Source of the DNA: Actinocorallia herbida
GTDB taxonomy: Bacteria > Actinomycetota > Actinomycetes > Streptosporangiales > Streptosporangiaceae
Reading direction: 5' to 3'
NCBI RefSeq assembly: GCF_003751225.1
Contig: NZ_RJKE01000001.1
Coordinates: forward strand, 5,146,001 to 5,210,000
Length of the DNA stretch: 64,000 nucleotides
Every line of letters starts with the position of its first letter. The first letter of the stretch is position 1. A program made the position numbers and the translations under genes. The notes beneath the pieces were generated by a model, which was given only the letters and a program-made list of their open reading frames with translations, searched no databases and had not been told where the DNA came from. Shown here piece after piece: positions 16,667-25,962 of the stretch.

Positions 16667-18483
16667 CACTGCACCTCCGTGGGGAGCGTCATCGGTTCCT
16701 GCGACATCGACTCGTCGCCGAGGTAGGCCTCGATGACCGCGGGCGTCGCGACCACCTCGGCCGGGGTGCCGTCCGCGATGATCCGGCCGCTCGCCAGGAC
16801 CGTCACGCGGGCGCACAGCGTCATGACGAAGCCCATGTTGTGCTCGATGACGACGACGGTGACACCGCGGTCGCGGATCGATCTGACGATCTCGGAGAGC
16901 TGGCGGACCTCCTCGCCGTTCAGTCCGGCGGCGGGCTCGTCCAGCAGGAGGATCCGCGGCTCGCTCGCCATGGCGCGGGCGATCTCGATGCGCCGCTGGA
17001 TGCCGTAGGGAAGGGAGCCCGGCGTGGTGTCGGCGTAGTCGGTGAGGCCGAACCTCGTGAGCAGCGCGTCGGCGCGCGCCCGCAGGTCGCGGTCCCGCTT
17101 CCAGACACCCGGCTGCCACAGGGCGTACCTCCAGATCCAGCGGATCCGGGTGCGGTCCAGCGCGACCAGGATGTTCTCCCGGACGGTCATGTCGCCGAAC
17201 AGCCGGAGGTTCTGGAAGGTCCGGGCGATGCCCAGATGGGACAGCTGGTAGGAGGTGGCTCCGGACACGATCTGCCCGTCCACCAGCACCTGCCCGGCCG
17301 TCGCCTTGTACAGGCCGCTGATGACGTTGAAGAGGGTCGTCTTGCCCGAGCCGTTGGGCCCGACCACGCCGTGGATCGCGCCGGGCGCGACGGTGAAGGA
17401 GATCTCGTTCAGCGCCTTCACACCGCGGAAGTGCTTGCTGATCTCGCGGATCTCCAGGGACGGCGCGCGAACGTCGCCCTCGGCGACCGCGGGGTAGGGC
17501 TCGAAGTCGCCGAGTGCGGCCCGCGCGCCCGCACGCCGCCGGTCCCGCATCTGCTCGAGGCGCCGCGGGATCCCGGCCAAGCCGGTCGGCGCGAACACCA
17601 CCATGAGCACCACGACGACGCCGTAGCCGAGCTGGGCGTAGGTGGAGAACTCCACGAGCCATTCGCGGATGAGCGCCAGGCCGATCGCGCCGACGACGCA
17701 GCCCCACAGGCTCTGCCTTCCGCCCACGATGACCATCGCCAGCAGCAGGAACATGTTGGCGATGCTGAACGTCTCGGGGGCGACGTAGCGGATCAGGCCC
17801 GCGTACAGGACGCCCGCGAGGCCGCCGTAGAAGCTCGCGAGGACGAACGCCGTCATCCGCAGGTACGGGATCTCCACGCCGATGGCGCCGGCGGCCAGCG
17901 GGTCGTCGCGCATGGCGCGCATGCGGCGGCCGAGCGGTGTCCTGACGACGAAGAGGCCGAAGGCGAGCGCGAGCGCGAACACCACGACTTCGAGGTAGTA
18001 GTAGAGGTACTCGCTCTCCAGGTCCACCCCGAACAGCGGCGGGACGGGGATGTTGGAGATGCCGTCCGCGCCTCCGGCCATGGGCGTGTTGACGATCCAG
18101 TTGAGGAACGCCAGTGCCAGCCCGAGGGTGACGATGCCGAGGTAGTGCGACTGGACGCGCAGCGCAGGAAGGCCGACGAGCAGTCCGGCGAGCAGCGCCG
18201 CGCCCATGGCGAGGAGGCCCGCCACCCAGAAGCCGTACCCGGCCTGGGTGGTCAGCAGCGCGGTGGCGTAGGAGCTGACGCCGAAGAAGGCGATCTGCGC
18301 GAGGTTCACCTGTCCGGCGATGCCCATCACCAGGCCGAGGCCGATGGCCAGCAGCGCGAAGATGATGGCGACGTCCACGACGTGGATGGCGTAGCTGCCG
18401 AGGGCGTACGGCAGCGCGTAGAGGACGACCGCTCCGGCCGCCAGCGAGGCGAGGCGGAGCTTCCCGGGTCCGCGGAGCGTCAT
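16666..18483 (-). CDS. Fused LivM permease-LivG ATPase
   Basis: A 605-aa fusion. Residues 1-330 are a LivM-type permease of the HAAT family (many helices, with the LGIVTLGLALAF segment). After a linker, residues 345-590 are a LivG-type ATPase: Walker A GPNGSGKTT with K381, signature LPYGIQRRIEIA and Walker B ILLLDEPAAGLN, then VIEHNMGFV. Separate genes are more common, though this fusion is known in actinomycetes. It starts with ATG overlapping the livH stop by four bases. With LivH, LivF and LivJ it completes the importer. Confidence 0.94.
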   Translation of the reverse strand: MTLRGPGKLRLASLAAGAVVLYALPYALGSYAIHVVDVAIIFALLAIGLGLVMGIAGQVNLAQIAFFGVSSYATALLTTQAGYGFWVAGLLAMGAALLAGLLVGLPALRVQSHYLGIVTLGLALAFLNWIVNTPMAGGADGISNIPVPPLFGVDLESEYLYYYLEVVVFALALAFGLFVVRTPLGRRMRAMRDDPLAAGAIGVEIPYLRMTAFVLASFYGGLAGVLYAGLIRYVAPETFSIANMFLLLAMVIVGGRQSLWGCVVGAIGLALIREWLVEFSTYAQLGYGVVVVLMVVFAPTGLAGIPRRLEQMRDRRRAGARAALGDFEPYPAVAEGDVRAPSLEIREISKHFRGVKALNEISFTVAPGAIHGVVGPNGSGKTTLFNVISGLYKATAGQVLVDGQIVSGATSYQLSHLGIARTFQNLRLFGDMTVRENILVALDRTRIRWIWRYALWQPGVWKRDRDLRARADALLTRFGLTDYADTTPGSLPYGIQRRIEIARAMASEPRILLLDEPAAGLNGEEVRQLSEIVRSIRDRGVTVVVIEHNMGFVMTLCARVTVLASGRIIADGTPAEVVATPAVIEAYLGDESMSQEPMTLPTEVQ

Positions 18484-19349
18484 GCGCGGTTCACCGTCCT
18501 CTCGCCGAAGATGCCGGTCGGGCGGATCATGATCGCGGCGGTGAAGATCAGGAAGGTGACCAGGTCGGAGTAGCCCTGGAAGGTGCCGGCCGAGAACGAG
18601 TCGAGGATCCCGATCGCCAGCCCGCCGATGATCGCGCCGGGGATGTTGCCGAAACCGCCGAGCATCGCGGCGGCGAACCCCTTGATGCCCAGGGAGCCGC
18701 CCATGGTCGGGGCGACGTAGAGCAGCGGGCCCGCGAGGCTGCCGGCCAGTGCCGCGAGGCCCGCCCCGATGCCGAAGGCCATGGCGTTGCTGCGGCCCAC
18801 GTGGATGCCGACGGCGGTGGCCGCCTCGTGGTCCATCGCCACGGCCTGCATCGCGGCGCCGCGCTTGGTGCGGTGGAGGAACACGACGAGCAGCACCATG
18901 GCCAGCGCAGTGATGCCGAGGACGACGAGGTCGTAGGTGCGGATCCGGACGTCGAACAGCTCGATCGGCCCGGTCTGCACCGGGTTGGGCACGGCCCGGC
19001 CGGTGGCGCCCCAGATGATGGTCGCCAGTGCCTCCAGGACGATGCCGAAGCCGATCGTCCCGATCAGCATCAGGTCGAAGTCCTTGTTCTCCAGCGGCCG
19101 CAGGACCCGCTCGATGATGAGTCCGATGAGCCCGGTGACGACCAGGGCGACGATCATCGCCGGGAAGAAGGGCAGCTTGACCGTCAGATAGAAGGTGGAG
19201 GCCGCGTAGGCGCCGATCATGACGACGCTGCCGTGCGCGAAGTTGACCAGGCCCATCGTGCGGTAGACGAGGGAGAAGCCCATGGCCACCAGCGCGTAGA
19301 TCGCGCCGAGGCTGAGCCCTCCCACCAGGGTCTGCAGGAAGTCTTGCAT
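18480..19349 (-). CDS. livH: LivH, ABC permease
   Basis: A 289-aa integral membrane permease of the LivH class, with the typical start QTLVGGLSLGAIYALVAMG and the motif VNFAHGSVVMIGAYAA. It forms the translocation path with the LivM half of the next gene. The wider open frame upstream is not part of it: ATG 19349 has AGGAG close before it and fits the family start exactly. It lies 62 bases after livJ in the same operon. Confidence 0.95.
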   Translation of the reverse strand: MQDFLQTLVGGLSLGAIYALVAMGFSLVYRTMGLVNFAHGSVVMIGAYAASTFYLTVKLPFFPAMIVALVVTGLIGLIIERVLRPLENKDFDLMLIGTIGFGIVLEALATIIWGATGRAVPNPVQTGPIELFDVRIRTYDLVVLGITALAMVLLVVFLHRTKRGAAMQAVAMDHEAATAVGIHVGRSNAMAFGIGAGLAALAGSLAGPLLYVAPTMGGSLGIKGFAAAMLGGFGNIPGAIIGGLAIGILDSFSAGTFQGYSDLVTFLIFTAAIMIRPTGIFGERTVNRA

Positions 19350-19411
19350 GGTTCTCCTAGCTGTCGGCGCGGGCCGCCGGGGATCGCCCGGCGGACCGCG
19401 CCCGAGGGGTG

Positions 19412-20554
19412 TCAGCTCGCGGCGACCAGGACGCCGTTCTCGATGAGGCCGATCTGGGTCTCGAAGATGCCGACGCCGGTGTCGTCGAAGGCGAAGGAGC
19501 CGAGCAGGCCTTCGTACTCGGTGGCGCGGATCGCGTCGGCGAGCGCGGCGCCGGTGGCGACGTTCGAGCTCTTCAGCGCGGTGAGCACGATGTTGGTGCC
19601 GTCGTAGGCCTTCGCGCCGTGCATCTCGGCGTCTTCGCTGTAGGCGGCCTTGTAGGCGGCCGCGAACTTCTTGGAGGCGTCGCTGAAGTCGTTCGACAGG
19701 TAGGGCGTGCTGACGATGGTGCCCTCGACGTTCTCCTTGCCCGCGGTGTCGGCGAAGACCGGGGTGCCCTGGGGCGCGGCGCCGGCGAACGGGACGTCGA
19801 GGCCGAGGTCGCGGGCCTGCTTGACGATGAGGCCGGACTGGACCTCCTCGGCGCCGACGAAGATCACGTCGGGGTTCTTGCCGCGGACGTCGGTGAGCGC
19901 GGCGCTGAAGTCCTTCTGGTCGGTGGTGACGACCTGGTCGGCGACCGGGGTGACGCCCTTCTCCTTCAGCACCGCGGTGAAGGCGTCGTGCTCGCCCTTG
20001 CCGTAGGAGCCGTTGTTGGTGATCAGGGCGATCTTCTTCAGGCCCTTGGCGCCGACGATGTACTCGGCGAGCGACTTGTCGTAGGTAGTGCTCGTGGGCC
20101 CGTTGAGGAACAGGAACGGGCTGCCGAACGCGGGCATCGCGGGCGACTGGCCTGAGGTGATGTTGGGGATCTCCGCGGTCTTCAGGATCGGCGCCATGGC
20201 GAGCGTGACGGCGCTCTCGGCGGTGCCGATCATCGCGATGTAGCCCTCGCTGTCGATCTTGCGGGCGAGGTTGGTGCCGACGGTCGGGTCGCCCTGGTCG
20301 TCGAAGACGTCGAGCTGGATCTGGCGTCCGTTGATGCCGCCCGCCTTGTTCCACTCATCGACGGCGAGCTTGGCGCCCTTGTGCTCCCACGCGCCGAGCG
20401 AGCTGAGCTGGCCGCTCTGCGCGTTGACCACGGCGATCTTGATGGGGCCGGTGCCGGAGTCCTTGGCTTCGTCGGACTCGCCCGGCGCCGCGCAGGCGGA
20501 CAGGGTCAGCGCCGCCGTGAGCGCGGTGGCGAAGAGGGTGGACAGTCTGGACAT
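19412..20554 (-). CDS. LivJ-type substrate-binding lipoprotein
   Basis: A 380-aa extracellular binding protein. The signal peptide ends in the lipobox LSAC at residue 21, so it is anchored outside the membrane. A type I periplasmic-binding fold follows (IKIAVVNAQSGQLSSLGAWE, then DVFDDQGDPTVGTNLARKI). It captures the ligand for LivHMGF. GAGGTGA precedes the ATG. Ligand identity cannot be read from the sequence; HAAT binding proteins take branched amino acids, aromatic acids, amides and short acids. Confidence 0.94.
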   Translation of the reverse strand: MSRLSTLFATALTAALTLSACAAPGESDEAKDSGTGPIKIAVVNAQSGQLSSLGAWEHKGAKLAVDEWNKAGGINGRQIQLDVFDDQGDPTVGTNLARKIDSEGYIAMIGTAESAVTLAMAPILKTAEIPNITSGQSPAMPAFGSPFLFLNGPTSTTYDKSLAEYIVGAKGLKKIALITNNGSYGKGEHDAFTAVLKEKGVTPVADQVVTTDQKDFSAALTDVRGKNPDVIFVGAEEVQSGLIVKQARDLGLDVPFAGAAPQGTPVFADTAGKENVEGTIVSTPYLSNDFSDASKKFAAAYKAAYSEDAEMHGAKAYDGTNIVLTALKSSNVATGAALADAIRATEYEGLLGSFAFDDTGVGIFETQIGLIENGVLVAAS

Positions 20555-20594
20555 GAATCACCTCGGGGGGTGGAGGGGGTGAACGGGTGGGGTG

Positions 20595-22349
20595 TCAGGT
20601 CGTGGGGGCAGGGGTGTGCGCCTCGGGGAAGACGCCCTGGTAGATGTCCTTGATGTTCCAGTGCCCGGGGGTGGGCACCGGCTCGTTGACCATCGGCACG
20701 TCCAGGACCGCGGGCCTCCGGTTGCGGACGGCCTCGGCGAGCGCGGCGAGCAGGTCCTCAGGCGCGCCGACCGTGTAGCCGTCGGCGCCGCACGCGCGTC
20801 CGTAGGCGGCGAAGTCGGGGCTGTAGGGCCGCCCGTCGGGGCCGGTGAACTCGCAGCCGTAGCTGACGCCGTAGTTGGCGGCCTGGAGATCGGCGATGGT
20901 GCCGTGGGCCCGGTTGTTCATCACCACGAAGAGGACCGGGGCGCCGCGCTCGACGGCCATGGGGACGGCCGGCAGCTGGGCGCTCATGCCGCCGTCGCCG
21001 ACGAGCGCGACCACGGTGCGGTCCGGCTGGGCGATCTGCACGCCGACGGCCGCCGCGGGGCCGAATCCCATGGTGGAGGCGCCGCCGGGCGTGATGAAGC
21101 GGCCTTCGTCGGGCAGCGCGTAGCACTGGGCGACGCCGTTCTTGTTCCAGCCGACGTCGGTGACGAGGACGGCGTCGGCGGGGAGGGCGTCGCGCAGGTC
21201 GGCGAGGATCCGCTCAGGACGCAGCGGGAACCGGTCGCTGCGCCCGCGCTCGCGGGCGTCGGCGAACAGCTCGGCGCGGGAGGCGCGGATCTCCTCGCGC
21301 AGTGCGGGCCGGGCCACGGCGGGAGTGCGCCTGACCTCGGCGGCGATCGCTTCCAGGGCCAGCCCGACGTCGGCGACCGCGCCCAGCTCGACGGGGTAGT
21401 TGCGGCCGATCTCGGCGGGGTCGATGTCGATCTGGATCAGCGCGGAGTCCGAGAAGTCCCAGGTGTAGGAGGGGTCCCAGGAGCTGGCGTCGGTCTCGGC
21501 GAACCGGGTGGCCAGAGCGAGCACGACGTCGGCGTGGCGCGCGTAGTCGTTGGTGGTCTTCAGGCCCCAGAAGCCGGGCATGCCGAGCAGCAGCGGGTGG
21601 TCTTCGCGGACCGTCCCCTTGGCCATGAGCGAGTGGACGATCGGGATGTCCAGGTGCTCGGCGATCTCCAGCAGCGACCCGGTCCGCCCGCGCAGTCCGC
21701 CTCCGATGTACAGGAGGGGCCGTTCGGCTCCGGCGAGCCGGGCCGCGATCCGCGCGGCGGCGTCGGCGGGCAGGGCGGGCAGCGCCTCCGCGATCGGCAG
21801 CGGGTAGGACGCGGCGGGCACGGGCCGGGAGAACAGGTCCATCGGCACGTTCAGCAGGACCGCGCCGGGACGCCCGGACGTCGCCGTCCAGAAGGCCCGC
21901 TCGGTGAACCGGGCCAGGTCCTCGGCGCGGTGCACGTGCCAGGCCCGCTTGACGAAGGGCCGGTAGATGGCGGTCTGGTCGGCGTCGGCGTGGAGGTTGA
22001 CCTCCTGGTGCGGGTGCCTGCCGTGGAAGTAGGACGGGATGTCCCCGGCGATCGCGATGAGCGGGACGGAGTCGAGCGCGGCCGTGGCCACCCCGGTGAC
22101 GCCGTTCATCATGCCGGGGCCCACGTGCATGAGCACCACGCCCGGTTTGCCGGACGCGCGGGCGTAGCCGTCGGCGGCGTGCGCGGCGGCCTGCTCGTGG
22201 CGGGCGATCACGAACTCGATGGGGCTGCGGCCGAGCGCGTCCAGCAGGGCGATGTTGGTGTGCCCGCAGGTGCCGAAGACGTACTCGACGCCGTAGGACT
22301 CGAGCTGGGCGACGAGCAGCTCGGCGGCCGTGGCGGTCGTGGGGGTCAT
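20595..22349 (-). CDS. Thiamine-diphosphate-dependent enzyme
   Basis: A 584-aa protein of the acetolactate synthase/benzoylformate decarboxylase superfamily. The N-terminal catalytic glutamate is in VIARHEQAAAHAADGYAR, and the cofactor motif GDGG followed by NN (about 26 residues apart) lies near residue 470. The family decarboxylates or ligates 2-oxoacids. The following operon genes oxidise aldehydes and alcohols, so a 2-oxoacid decarboxylase releasing an aldehyde is the most economical reading; acetolactate synthase or oxalyl-CoA-like activity cannot be excluded. Its ATG overlaps the alcohol dehydrogenase stop by four bases. Confidence 0.9.
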   Translation of the reverse strand: MTPTTATAAELLVAQLESYGVEYVFGTCGHTNIALLDALGRSPIEFVIARHEQAAAHAADGYARASGKPGVVLMHVGPGMMNGVTGVATAALDSVPLIAIAGDIPSYFHGRHPHQEVNLHADADQTAIYRPFVKRAWHVHRAEDLARFTERAFWTATSGRPGAVLLNVPMDLFSRPVPAASYPLPIAEALPALPADAAARIAARLAGAERPLLYIGGGLRGRTGSLLEIAEHLDIPIVHSLMAKGTVREDHPLLLGMPGFWGLKTTNDYARHADVVLALATRFAETDASSWDPSYTWDFSDSALIQIDIDPAEIGRNYPVELGAVADVGLALEAIAAEVRRTPAVARPALREEIRASRAELFADARERGRSDRFPLRPERILADLRDALPADAVLVTDVGWNKNGVAQCYALPDEGRFITPGGASTMGFGPAAAVGVQIAQPDRTVVALVGDGGMSAQLPAVPMAVERGAPVLFVVMNNRAHGTIADLQAANYGVSYGCEFTGPDGRPYSPDFAAYGRACGADGYTVGAPEDLLAALAEAVRNRRPAVLDVPMVNEPVPTPGHWNIKDIYQGVFPEAHTPAPTT

Positions 22350-23326
22350 GCGGACTTCTCCTCGAAGCTGATCCAGGTCTTGCCGGGAATGTCGGGGGAT
22401 TCGGCGAACGCGCGCGGCGCGTCGGCGACGTCGAAGCGGGCGCGCAGGACGCGGCCGGGGGCGAGGTCGGAGTCCGACATCGCCGCGATGGTGCGGGCGA
22501 AGCCGGTGGGGTGGTCGTAGATGAGGCAGCCGCGGATGGTCAGCCGGCGCTGCACGATCCGGAACGTCGGGATCCGCGCGGGCGTGGTGCTCTGCCCGAC
22601 GACGACGACCCGGCCTCCGTGAGCGGCCCGCTCCACGGCCTGTTCGAAGGCCGCGGGCGCACCCGAGGTCTCGATGACGATGGAGTAGTCCTCGCCGTCG
22701 TCGGGCCGCGCGCCGAGTTCCCGGGCGAGGGCGAGGCGCCCGTCGTGCGGGTCCGTCGCGTGGACGAGGGCGCCGGCCTGCGCGGCGGCGAGGCAGACGA
22801 ACTGCCCCTGCGATCCCGCCCCCAGCACCAGGCAGCGTTCTCCCGGCGTGATCCCGGCGAGGCCGACCGCGTTGAAGGCGACGCTGAGCGGTTCGACGCA
22901 GACGATGTCCTCGGCCCGCCAGTCGTCGGGCACCGGCCAGGCGAAGGCCGCGGGAACCGCCACGCGCTCGGCCAGCAGCCCCGGCTCGGAGATCCCGACG
23001 ATGCGCCTGCGGACACAGCCCGACGTCGCGCCGGACAGGCACCGGGGGCAGGAGCCGCACGGGTAGTTGGGCTCGATGGCGACGACCTGCCCTTCCCGCC
23101 GGTCCGACACCGCGGAGCCGACGCCGCGGATCACCCCGTAGGCCTCGTGCCCGAGGACCCAGGGGTGCCGGGGAACCGCGCGGTGGCCGGCGACGACCGA
23201 GGCGTCCGAGCCGCAGAGGCCGACGCCGCGGATCTCCACCAGCACCTCGGACGGCCCGGGTTCCGGCTCGGGCCAGTCCTGCGCGACGGTGATGCGGCCG
23301 GGCGCGACCAGGGTTACGGCCCGCAT
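22346..23326 (-). CDS. Zinc-dependent alcohol dehydrogenase
   Basis: A 326-aa medium-chain dehydrogenase. The catalytic zinc site includes the cysteine of GLCGSD and the GHE motif (LGHEAYGV). A structural zinc loop PCGSCPRCLSGATSGC is present, and a Rossmann motif VLGAGSQGQFV binds NAD(P). It oxidises a polyol or alcohol, or reduces an aldehyde. The ATG at 23326 overlaps the aldehyde dehydrogenase stop (TGATG); a TTG one codon earlier is possible. It lies between aldehyde dehydrogenase and the thiamine-diphosphate enzyme in one operon. Confidence 0.9.
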   Translation of the reverse strand: MRAVTLVAPGRITVAQDWPEPEPGPSEVLVEIRGVGLCGSDASVVAGHRAVPRHPWVLGHEAYGVIRGVGSAVSDRREGQVVAIEPNYPCGSCPRCLSGATSGCVRRRIVGISEPGLLAERVAVPAAFAWPVPDDWRAEDIVCVEPLSVAFNAVGLAGITPGERCLVLGAGSQGQFVCLAAAQAGALVHATDPHDGRLALARELGARPDDGEDYSIVIETSGAPAAFEQAVERAAHGGRVVVVGQSTTPARIPTFRIVQRRLTIRGCLIYDHPTGFARTIAAMSDSDLAPGRVLRARFDVADAPRAFAESPDIPGKTWISFEEKSA

Positions 23327-24804
23327 CAATTCTCACCCCAGATGGACGTCCCGCGCAGCATCAGCGTCTTGACCTGCGTGTAGTCCTCGATCATGCAGCG
23401 CGGGGACTCGCGACCGAAACCCGAATCCTTGACACCGCCGAATGGCACATGATCAAGCCGGTAGTTGGAGGAGCCGTTCACGATGACCCCGCCGACCTCG
23501 AGATCGCGCCAGGCGGACATGATGCGCCCGATGTCCCGGGTGAACAGCCCCGCCTGGAGTCCGTACCTCCCAGCGTTGCAGGTCGCCACGACCTCGTCGA
23601 AGTCCGCGTACGGCAGGACCGCGACGAGCGCGCCGAAGATCTCGTGCGTGACGACCAGCGCGTCCGGGGAGGGCCCCGCGACGATGGTGGGCGCCGCCGA
23701 GGCCCGGTCCCGGGTGCCCCCGAGCAGCACCCGGGCGCCGTCCGCCGCGGCCTTCGCGCTCCACGCGACGACCCGCTCGGCCGCGTCCTCGTCGACCATC
23801 GATCCGACGTCGGTCGCCGGATCGAGCGGGTCGCCGACGCGCAGCTCCCGCACCCTCTCGGTGAAGAGGTCGAGGAACTCCGCGTAGCGCGACTCGTGCA
23901 CGTAGACCCGCTGCACCGAGATGCAGCTCTGGCCGGAGTTGCTGTACCCGGTCCGCGCGCAGGTCCGCGCGGCGTGCGCGAGGTCGGCGTCCTCGCAGAC
24001 GATCGTCGCGGCGTTCCCGCCCAGTTCCAGCACCAGGCGCTTGGCCCCGGCCGCGCGCGCGACCGCGGCCCCGGTCCGGGGACTGCCGGTGAAGCTGATG
24101 ACGGCGACCTCGTCGGCGGCGCACAGGACCGAGCCGACCTCTCCCCCGCCGTGGACGAGCTGCACCGCCTCCGGCGGCATCCCCGCCTCCACCAGGAGCG
24201 CGACGAGCGCCGCGGAGATCGCCGGCGCCTGCGGAGGCGCTTTGACGATCGTGGTGTTGCCCGCGGCGAACGAGGCGCCGAGCTTGTGCGCGAGCAGGTT
24301 CGCCGGGGCGTTGAACGGGGTGATGGCCAGCGCGACCCCGACCGGGGCGCGGAAGGTGAGCGCGGTGTTGCCGACGCCGCGCTCCCATCCGGCGACGGGC
24401 AGCGTCTCACCGCCGATGTTCCGCGCCTCGGCCGCGCAGACGGCGAAGGTGTCGGCGACCCGGTCGAGTTCCCCGCGCCCGTCCTTGACCGGCTTGCCGA
24501 GCTCCAGCGCGAGGAGGCGCGCCAGCGCGTCCCGGTCGGCGCGGACCGCGGCGGAGGCCCGTTCGAGAACGGCCGCCCGGCTTGCGGGGGCCAGCGCGGC
24601 CACGGTGCGGGCGCTCTCCTTCGCGAAGCGGAGAACCCGCTCCAGGTCCGCCGGCTGCGCCTGCGGGGCACGCGAGACCACCCGGCCCAGATACGGACCG
24701 ATTCGGTCACCAGGCGGACCTTCAACTTGCCACTCACCGGCCACGAAAGCCGGTACCACCATCATGTCGTCCTCGATGGACGACCTCAGCAGAACTTCGA
24801 GCAT
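23326..24804 (-). CDS. NAD(P)-dependent aldehyde dehydrogenase
   Basis: A 492-aa ALDH-superfamily enzyme with catalytic cysteine in NSGQSCISVQRV, activating glutamate in VLELGGNAATIV and the ITPFNAPANL segment. It resembles the lactaldehyde, succinate-semialdehyde and phosphonoacetaldehyde group rather than retinal dehydrogenases. It would convert the aldehyde released by the neighbouring thiamine-diphosphate enzyme to an acid. AGGAGGT precedes the ATG. It is the first gene of the minus-strand operon and diverges from the IclR gene. Confidence 0.92.
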   Translation of the reverse strand: MLEVLLRSSIEDDMMVVPAFVAGEWQVEGPPGDRIGPYLGRVVSRAPQAQPADLERVLRFAKESARTVAALAPASRAAVLERASAAVRADRDALARLLALELGKPVKDGRGELDRVADTFAVCAAEARNIGGETLPVAGWERGVGNTALTFRAPVGVALAITPFNAPANLLAHKLGASFAAGNTTIVKAPPQAPAISAALVALLVEAGMPPEAVQLVHGGGEVGSVLCAADEVAVISFTGSPRTGAAVARAAGAKRLVLELGGNAATIVCEDADLAHAARTCARTGYSNSGQSCISVQRVYVHESRYAEFLDLFTERVRELRVGDPLDPATDVGSMVDEDAAERVVAWSAKAAADGARVLLGGTRDRASAAPTIVAGPSPDALVVTHEIFGALVAVLPYADFDEVVATCNAGRYGLQAGLFTRDIGRIMSAWRDLEVGGVIVNGSSNYRLDHVPFGGVKDSGFGRESPRCMIEDYTQVKTLMLRGTSIWGEN

Positions 24805-24816
24805 CAGACCTCCTAG

Positions 24817-24831
24817 TACCGCAGAACGGTA
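24817..24831. promoter_or_regulatory. Inverted repeat next to operon start
   Basis: TACCG, CAGAA, CGGTA is a perfect five-base inverted repeat just upstream of the Shine-Dalgarno sequence of the aldehyde dehydrogenase gene and near its likely transcription start. It could be an IclR-family operator; the assignment is by position only. Confidence 0.4.
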
Positions 24832-24848
24832 TTTCTAGACCGTCTCGC

Positions 24849-24867
24849 GGACTGGACGTAACGTACG
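24849..24867 (+). repeat. Direct repeat copy 1 (operator-like)
   Basis: The 19 bases begin GGACTG and end GTAACGTACG. A second copy at 25041-25059 matches at 16 of 19 positions. The pair flanks the shared motif at 24920 and lies between two divergent starts, suggesting paired protein-binding sites. Confidence 0.45.
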
Positions 24868-24919
24868 AGGAGCCTGCGGGCGCTGACAAGAGGCACGATC
24901 GGCGAACTTTCCTCCCGAC

Positions 24920-24941
24920 TAATGTACGAACTAGTGAGTTA
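24920..24941 (+). promoter_or_regulatory. Shared 22-base operator motif, copy 1
   Basis: The motif starts TAATGTACGAACT and ends AGTTA, with an inner inverted pair AACT, four bases, AGTT. It matches the site at 28648-28669 at 20 of 22 positions. Such a long match between two promoters of the same island is unlikely by chance and suggests one regulator, possibly the TetR protein encoded between them. Confidence 0.6.
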
Positions 24942-25040
24942 GTTGTAGTTACCCAGGTCACAGTCGAGAAGGGGAGACCGCGCAACATTTCTGCATCGAT
25001 CACAAATCTTCCGCTTGACGGACCTACTGGACCGCCCTGT

Positions 25041-25059
25041 GGACTGCGTGTAACGTACG
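25041..25059 (+). repeat. Direct repeat copy 2 (operator-like)
   Basis: The second copy of the 19-base repeat (GGACTG then GTAACGTACG) differs from the first only at positions 7-9. It lies about 65 bases before the IclR start codon, a normal place for autoregulation. Confidence 0.45.
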
Positions 25060-25124
25060 GACCGTTCCGCGGCCCCGCCGGAGGGCCGCGCGGAGTCGCG
25101 TCTGAGATCGGGGAGACCGAGCCT

Positions 25125-25889
25125 GTGAGTACCGAGAGCGGCGATGGCGGAGTGCGCAGCGTCCAGCGGGCGCTGGAGATCCTCGCCCTGCTGACGGAGG
25201 AGCGGCCCGTGGTGTCGATCCGCGACATCGTCGAGGAGACCGGGCTGGCCAAGACCACGGTGATCCGCCTGGTCCAGACGCTGGAGCAGAACGGACTGCT
25301 CTGGGGCACGCAGAACGGCTACATGGCCGGGCCCGGCCTCTGGCGGTGGACGCACCTCGCCCGCAGCAGCTGGGAGCTCCCGCCCGAGACGCGCCGGCAG
25401 ATGCGCGACCTCGGCGCCAGGCAGCGCGAGACCGTCAACCTCTACATGCAGCGCGACATCTACCGCGTCTGCGTCGCGCAGCAGGAGAGCCCCCAGCCCC
25501 TGCGGCACGTCGTCCACGTGGGCGACGAACTCCCCCTGTGGTCCGGCGCCTCCTCCAAGGTGCTCCTGCGCGACGCCCCCGACCCGCTCCTCCTGCGGAT
25601 CGCCAGGACCTCCCCGTACGGAGACGCGCACGTCAAGCGCCTGCGCGCATGGATCGACGAGACGGCCCACCACGGCTGGGCGCAGAGCCACGGCGAACGC
25701 GAAGAGGGCCTTTCCGCCGTCGCCGTGCCGATCATCGGACGGTCCGGCGGCGTCGTGGCGGCGCTCTCCCTGAGCGGTCCCACTGTCCGGTTCGGCGCGG
25801 AGCCCGTGGCCCGGTTCGCCGCCGACCTCCGCGACGTCGCCGCGCAGATCTCCGAGCGCGGCTTCGACCACCCCCTGAGCACCGGCTGA
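25125..25889 (+). CDS. IclR-family transcriptional regulator
   Basis: A 254-aa regulator. The N-terminal winged helix (RSVQRALEILALLTEERPVV and GLAKTTVIRLVQTLEQNGL) is followed by the IclR effector domain (about 80-250), where a small acid or aromatic usually binds. IclR proteins commonly control neighbouring catabolic genes for aromatic or short-chain acids. I chose the GTG at 25125, which follows GGGAG and gives the normal family length; the open frame extends much further upstream. It diverges from the Liv/dehydrogenase operon and precedes the CoA-transferase gene. Confidence 0.93.
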   Translation: MSTESGDGGVRSVQRALEILALLTEERPVVSIRDIVEETGLAKTTVIRLVQTLEQNGLLWGTQNGYMAGPGLWRWTHLARSSWELPPETRRQMRDLGARQRETVNLYMQRDIYRVCVAQQESPQPLRHVVHVGDELPLWSGASSKVLLRDAPDPLLLRIARTSPYGDAHVKRLRAWIDETAHHGWAQSHGEREEGLSAVAVPIIGRSGGVVAALSLSGPTVRFGAEPVARFAADLRDVAAQISERGFDHPLSTG

Positions 25890-25962
25890 CCGACGCGGCG
25901 CACGCTCCGCGTCCTTCCGCAGGTGGATTGTCTTGTTTAGCTAGAGGAAAAGTGGTGTTCTC

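Larger units (their letters stand above)
24805..25124. promoter_or_regulatory. Divergent control region of the catabolic island
   Basis: This 320-base region between the aldehyde dehydrogenase and IclR genes is less GC-rich than its surroundings. It holds an inverted repeat at 24817-24831, two imperfect 19-base direct repeats at 24849 and 25041, and one copy of a motif shared with another promoter at 24920. On the minus strand TAGAAA (24837-24832) could be the -10 of the operon. Two regulators (IclR and TetR) are encoded in the island, and several operators here fit that. Confidence 0.6.
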
